This document shows positions 5,721 through 9,648 of a stretch of DNA of 9,648 nucleotides, piece after piece. The DNA is from Gammaproteobacteria bacterium. Lineage in GTDB: Bacteria; Pseudomonadota; Gammaproteobacteria; PS1; Pseudothioglobaceae. The first letter of the stretch is position 1. Every line of letters starts with the position of its first letter. Below the pieces are notes generated by a model, which searched no databases, was not told where the DNA came from, and was given only the letters and a program-made list of their open reading frames with translations. Location of the stretch: positions 1 through 9,648 of the forward strand of contig JAPYQD010000022.1 of the NCBI GenBank assembly GCA_029937335.1, in the 5' to 3' direction. The position numbers were made by a program, and so were the translations under genes.

Positions 5721-6896
5721 TTATTCTACCTGCAAATCTACGGTTGGATTATCTCTCACATTAATCACTGAGCTGAGCACTTGAATATCGCCTGCTTGTT
5801 TCATTGCAGCGCCAGACTGGCTCAAACGTACCACAGCAAGCACCTGTGTTGATTGAGACAACTTCCTACTTGGCATTACCGAATTCTCATCTGTGAGCGT
5901 TACTTTACCTGAGAAATCTTTGAGTTTGATTTTTTGAATGGCGATTGGCATCGGTCTGCCTTGTGCCGCTTTAACATAGACCATCAAATAATGATTTTTA
6001 AACTCTTCTTGCTGTAAACGATCGGATAGGCCAACATTAATCACGACTTTATATTCTGGTATTGGCTCGCCTTGTATTTGCGCTAATTCAACCAAGATAT
6101 CTTCTAGAATAGGGCGATCAGGATGGTCTTGAGGTAGCAACGACAAGGCTCTTTGCCAAACCTTCTTAGCTAAATCAAACTGCCCCGCATTAGCAGCAAC
6201 CAAACCTGCTAAATACAAAGCGTCGGGCGCATTCGGATTAATCTCTAATGCTTCTCGCACTAACATTGATGCACGACCCACAAACTGATCATTTTGAGAC
6301 GTGGCAATGGCTGAAGCATACTCAACCAACATTGAAACATTTTTTGAATTTAACTGATAAGAGCGCTCATAAGCACTTAAGGAGTCTTCCATCTCGCCTA
6401 ACTCAAATGAAACCAAACCCAGCGTTTTCCAAGCTTCAAAATCATCCGGTTTTTCTAGCAAATATTGTTTAAGTTCAGCCATACTTTGCTTCAAACTTGG
6501 TGGCTCTGACTGCTCAACTACCTGAGGTGCTGACTCAGCTTTTGGTTTAGGTGTTAACAATTGATAAATACCTAAAGATGCAACAACTAAAAAGACAACC
6601 ATCAAGCCAATTGACCACAACGGAATATTTTTTTGAGCAAGGGTGTCTGCGCCTGTTGTTTGATTTAATTCTATTGCTAATGTTTGAGTAATTTCTTGCT
6701 TAGCCTGATTAAACTCACTTTCATCAATCAAGTTTTGCCTTAAATCTTGCTCTAATTCTGCTTGTCTTTGTTTACCTAACTCAACATTAGATTTTTCAAG
6801 ATTAAACAAATTACTCTTGAGAGGGTTTTTTAAAAACCAAACCAACCAAACAGTGGAAACTGCAATCATTAAAACAAACCACATAATCATACTCAT
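5721..6896 (-). CDS. ccmI: Cytochrome c maturation protein CcmI (CycH)
   Basis: CcmI is the apocytochrome c chaperone of System I: it captures the unfolded apocytochrome after export and hands it to the CcmF/CcmH haem ligation complex. The 391-residue protein has the expected layout: membrane helix 1 (about 4-22), a charged Glu/Gln-rich cytoplasmic loop likely to form a coiled coil (33-80), membrane helix 2 (92-113), a periplasmic TPR region (about 135-258, with clear repeats at 152-185 and 223-257), and a C-terminal domain (about 283-391) as in full-length CycH proteins. Sequence identity is low across this family, so the call rests on architecture plus context. Its ATG shares ATGA with the ccmF stop, a tight translational link. 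It contains no cysteine, so it is not a CcmH-CcmI fusion like E. coli CcmH. Neither ccmG nor ccmH separates it from ccmF. Confidence 0.9.
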   Translation of the reverse strand: MSMIMWFVLMIAVSTVWLVWFLKNPLKSNLFNLEKSNVELGKQRQAELEQDLRQNLIDESEFNQAKQEITQTLAIELNQTTGADTLAQKNIPLWSIGLMVVFLVVASLGIYQLLTPKPKAESAPQVVEQSEPPSLKQSMAELKQYLLEKPDDFEAWKTLGLVSFELGEMEDSLSAYERSYQLNSKNVSMLVEYASAIATSQNDQFVGRASMLVREALEINPNAPDALYLAGLVAANAGQFDLAKKVWQRALSLLPQDHPDRPILEDILVELAQIQGEPIPEYKVVINVGLSDRLQQEEFKNHYLMVYVKAAQGRPMPIAIQKIKLKDFSGKVTLTDENSVMPSRKLSQSTQVLAVVRLSQSGAAMKQAGDIQVLSSVINVRDNPTVDLQVE

Positions 6897-8827
6897 GACT
6901 TAACCCTCGAACGACGTGCCGCAGTCCTCTGGAAGGATAAACGATAACGCTTATCAAAGGCGGCCAGTAAAGCACCTAATGCAATCAAGATTCCACCCAG
7001 CCAAATTAAACGAATCAGTGGCTTATAATACAATCTCAAACTCCAAGCATCGTCTCCTAGAGACTCACCCAATGCAACATATAAATCACGATAAAGCGAC
7101 GGGTCAATGGCTGCTTCAGTCATCGGCATACCAGTAACATATTGGCGTTTTTCAGGCTTTAAAGTGGCAATCTTCTCACCTGCGTACGCAACTTCAATGA
7201 CGCCTTTGTGACCTTGATAGTTTTCATGATTAAAATTATTCACGCCTTTAAAAGTGAATTGGTAGCCTTTAATATCAATTGTTTCATTCAGCTCCATCTT
7301 TAAATCTTTTTCGATTCCATATTGGGTGGTAACCGTTGCTCCCAAGACAAAAACAGCAATACCAATATGCGCCAAAATCATGCCAAAGAATGCAGCACTT
7401 GGCTTGCCTTTTTGTCGTAACCGTTGAGTCAGCAATACCAACGAATGTAGTACGATCCAAATAAATAAAAATACCGCCAGCAAAACAAAGATATTATCGG
7501 TTAAAAATAATGCCACTAAAAATAATGCAGCCACACCAATCCACACAGTTTTTAACAAACCAAACACTCTACTCGTATTGTCTTTTTTCCAGCGTAAAAA
7601 AGGGGCTATCACCATAACCAACACTGCTGGAATCATAATCGGCACAAACACTGCATCAAAATAAGGAGGGCCAACTGAAATTTTTCCCAACCCTAGAGAG
7701 TCTAACAAAAGCGGATAAAGCGTACCTAAAAACACACTTAACATTGCTGCCACTAATAAGATATTGTTAATTAATAATCCACTTTCTCTTGATAAAGGCG
7801 CAAAACTATTACTACTGCGCATCAAGTTTGCACGCCAGGCATACAGCGTTAACGAGCCCCCAATTACAATCACCAAGAATATCAAAATAAATAAACCTCT
7901 AGCCGGATCTGAGGCAAATGAATGCACCGAAGTTAGGATGCCAGATCGCACCAAGAAGGTACCCAGTAAACTTAATGAAAAACCTGAGATCGCCAACAAC
8001 ACAGTCCAATGCTTAAAAGCACCACGTTTTTCACTCACACTCAGCGAATGAACTAAGGCAGTTGCTACCAACCACGGCATGAAAGAAGCATTTTCTACTG
8101 GATCCCAAAACCACCAGCCGCCCCAGCCAAGCTCATAATAAGCCCACCAACTGCCTAACGTAATACCAAAGGTTAAAAAGGCCCACGCTATCAATGTCCA
8201 AGGTCTTGACCATCTTAACCAAGTAGAATCTAACTGGCCACGCACCAGTGAAGACAAAACAAAAGCAAAAGGAATGGCCATGCCGACATAGCCCATATAC
8301 AACATTGGCGGATGAATAATAAGGCCAAAATCTTGTAATAATGGATTTAACTCTCGCCCTTGTAAAGGAATAATATCTAAACGTTCAAATGGATTGGAAG
8401 TGAGCAACAAAAACAACAAAAAACCAATGCTAATAAAACCTAAAACAACCAAAATATGGTTAAGCACCTCAGCTGGTAAGCGTTTAGAGAAGATTGATAC
8501 CGCAACACTCCAACCTGCCAGAATCATCGCCCATAATAACAATGAGCCTTCATGCGCACCCCAAACAGCCGAAATTTTAAACATAGAGGGTAGATCAGTA
8601 TTGGAGTTATTGGCCACATATTTAACCGAGAAGTCGTCTACGACAAAAGCATTCATTAAGACTGCAAATGAGACAATAATCCAAAAGAATTGCCCCCACA
8701 ATAGTGGTTTTGCCAATTGCGCTAACGCAACGTTATTTTTAACCATGCCTAATATCGGCAAAGAAACCTGCAGTAGTGCAAAAACCAAAGCTAAAATTAA
8801 CGCAAAATGTCCAATCTCAACTAACAT
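6893..8827 (-). CDS. ccmF: Haem lyase subunit CcmF
   Basis: CcmF takes haem from holo-CcmE and, with CcmH and CcmI, attaches it to CXXCH motifs of apocytochromes c on the periplasmic side of the inner membrane. At 644 aa it matches the family (E. coli 647), with many membrane helices across its length. The tryptophan-rich WWD haem-handling motif is at 234-251 (GWGGWWFWDPVENASFMP). The four haem-related histidines are present: H172 in IIHPPMLY and H302 in SVHSFASDP (periplasmic ligands), H260 in ALVHSL and H487 in ILAHIG (membrane b-haem ligands), corresponding to E. coli H173, H303, H261 and H491. A large periplasmic domain at about 500-610 precedes the last helix, and the tail is basic (RTAARRSRVKS). 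It starts 6 nt after the serB stop and overlaps ccmI by 4 nt. Presence of CcmF means the organism makes c-type cytochromes through System I. Confidence 0.97.
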   Translation of the reverse strand: MLVEIGHFALILALVFALLQVSLPILGMVKNNVALAQLAKPLLWGQFFWIIVSFAVLMNAFVVDDFSVKYVANNSNTDLPSMFKISAVWGAHEGSLLLWAMILAGWSVAVSIFSKRLPAEVLNHILVVLGFISIGFLLFLLLTSNPFERLDIIPLQGRELNPLLQDFGLIIHPPMLYMGYVGMAIPFAFVLSSLVRGQLDSTWLRWSRPWTLIAWAFLTFGITLGSWWAYYELGWGGWWFWDPVENASFMPWLVATALVHSLSVSEKRGAFKHWTVLLAISGFSLSLLGTFLVRSGILTSVHSFASDPARGLFILIFLVIVIGGSLTLYAWRANLMRSSNSFAPLSRESGLLINNILLVAAMLSVFLGTLYPLLLDSLGLGKISVGPPYFDAVFVPIMIPAVLVMVIAPFLRWKKDNTSRVFGLLKTVWIGVAALFLVALFLTDNIFVLLAVFLFIWIVLHSLVLLTQRLRQKGKPSAAFFGMILAHIGIAVFVLGATVTTQYGIEKDLKMELNETIDIKGYQFTFKGVNNFNHENYQGHKGVIEVAYAGEKIATLKPEKRQYVTGMPMTEAAIDPSLYRDLYVALGESLGDDAWSLRLYYKPLIRLIWLGGILIALGALLAAFDKRYRLSFQRTAARRSRVKS

Positions 8828-8833
8828 AAAGAC

Positions 8834-9648
8834 TTACTCATCAAACAAATCCACTATTTTATCTAACCCGCCAAAACTAATGACAACATTTGCTTGTTTG
8901 ATTACCGAGGGTTTTGCATGGTAAGCCACTGACAATCCAGCAATCGACATCATTTCTAAATCATTGGCACCATCACCAGCAACAATCACTTGATTTGGAG
9001 ATATTTGATATTGCTCACACAGCTCAATAACAAACTCAGATTTAGCTGTCGCATTAATAATTGAGCCTTGAGTAATACCTGTTAATTGATTATTTTCAAT
9101 ATCTAATTCATTAGCACGAGCATGGTCAAGCCCAATATCTTTGGCTAAGCGGTGTGTGAAATACGTAAAACCACCAGAAACAACAGCGCTGCGAATACCT
9201 TGACCCTTAAAAAACTCAATCAAATCTTTACCACCAGGGTTGACTTGCAATCGCTCAGTATAAACTTTATCTAATACACTGATATCTAAGCCTTTCAACA
9301 GAGACACTCGTTCAATCAATGAAGCGTTAAAATCCAGCTCTCCCTGCATGGCACGCTCAGTAATAGCCGCAACTTGTGGTTTAATATTGGCAAAATCAGC
9401 AATCTCATCAATACATTCAATATTAATTAAGGTAGAGTCCATATCACTCACAAATAATTTTATTTGTGAAAAATCAAGTGTGGGCAGGTAATTAAAATCA
9501 GTTGAATGGATTTGTCTTAATACATCAACATCAATTTGTTGATCCGTATAGAGGCGAATATGTGAAGCGTAATGCTTAATCTTACAATGATAAGTGTCTG
9601 CTATCTGCGTAGCAATCTGTGTATCAGTACTGTGTTGAATGATTGTTT
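8834..9648 (-). CDS. serB: Phosphoserine phosphatase (5' end cut by window edge)
   Basis: SerB dephosphorylates O-phospho-L-serine, the last step of serine synthesis, in the cytoplasm. The frame stays open from the stop at 8834 to the right edge, giving 270 visible residues. A GTG at 9451 could be mistaken for the start, but it encodes the Val in LFVSDMDSTL, inside the catalytic motif, and 65 open codons precede it. HAD-family motifs: nucleophile and acid/base aspartates in DMDST (visible residues 68 and 70); the substrate-specificity cap with IECIDEIADF and ERAMQGELDF; motif II SGGFTYF; and DGANDLEMM for magnesium binding. E. coli SerB has its first Asp at 109, so about 40 N-terminal residues probably lie outside the window. 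The visible N-terminal part fits the ACT-like regulatory domain only loosely. It ends 6 nt before ccmF and is the first visible gene of the unit running through trmD. Confidence 0.94.
   Translation of the reverse strand, partial: TIIQHSTDTQIATQIADTYHCKIKHYASHIRLYTDQQIDVDVLRQIHSTDFNYLPTLDFSQIKLFVSDMDSTLINIECIDEIADFANIKPQVAAITERAMQGELDFNASLIERVSLLKGLDISVLDKVYTERLQVNPGGKDLIEFFKGQGIRSAVVSGGFTYFTHRLAKDIGLDHARANELDIENNQLTGITQGSIINATAKSEFVIELCEQYQISPNQVIVAGDGANDLEMMSIAGLSVAYHAKPSVIKQANVVISFGGLDKIVDLFDE

Noticed and set aside
8394..8924. 176-codon plus-strand open frame
   Set aside because: It is antisense to ccmF and the end of serB, is of low-complexity Lys/Thr/Asn composition and resembles no family; the ccmF reading has all family motifs.
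9440..9451. GTG at 9451 (or ATG at 9440-9442) as the serB start, giving a protein of about 205 aa
   Set aside because: It falls within the catalytic motif FVSDMDST; the same frame is open for 65 more codons to the window edge and looks like the SerB N-terminal domain.

Overview
The window reads as a chromosomal segment of an AT-rich (about 40% GC by eye) gammaproteobacterium. The gene content (BamC, GlnK-AmtB, System I cytochrome c maturation, the succinylase-branch diaminopimelate enzyme DapE) and the protein style resemble sulfur-oxidising SUP05/Thioglobus-type bacteria and related mussel or clam symbionts. That placement is from memory of the protein families, not a search. All eight recognised genes lie on the minus strand, so transcription runs from high to low coordinates. 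I see no rRNA, tRNA, CRISPR array, insertion sequence or phage gene.

Reading in the direction of transcription, the first unit is serB (5' end outside the window), ccmF, ccmI, dapE and trmD. Gaps are 6, -4 (ATGA overlap), 7 and 3 nt, with no terminator between them, so they are probably co-transcribed. The unit mixes serine synthesis, cytochrome c haem ligation, lysine/peptidoglycan precursor synthesis and tRNA m1G37 methylation. ccmG and ccmH are not next to ccmF, and trmD is not with rpsP, rimM or rplS, so two normally conserved clusters are broken up here.

A 182-bp gap (3729-3910) follows. It holds a TATAAT box, four perfect hairpins, a U-rich tract after a weak fifth hairpin and a 37-codon open frame that overlaps the glnK start codon. 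It is the most unusual part of the window. Downstream is the nitrogen unit glnK-amtB: a PII signalling protein and the ammonium channel it gates. The amtB ribosome binding site overlaps the glnK stop codon, and the unit ends in a clear intrinsic terminator at 2050-2083.

The last unit is dapA-bamC, with its own TATAAT box just past the amtB terminator. DapA makes the first committed intermediate of the lysine/DAP pathway that DapE later serves. BamC is a lipoprotein of the outer-membrane protein assembly machine, and its 3' end is cut by the left edge of the window. The dapA-bamC pair is a widely conserved gammaproteobacterial arrangement.

Most of the window is ordinary housekeeping DNA. The trmD-glnK gap is the place to look for something undescribed.
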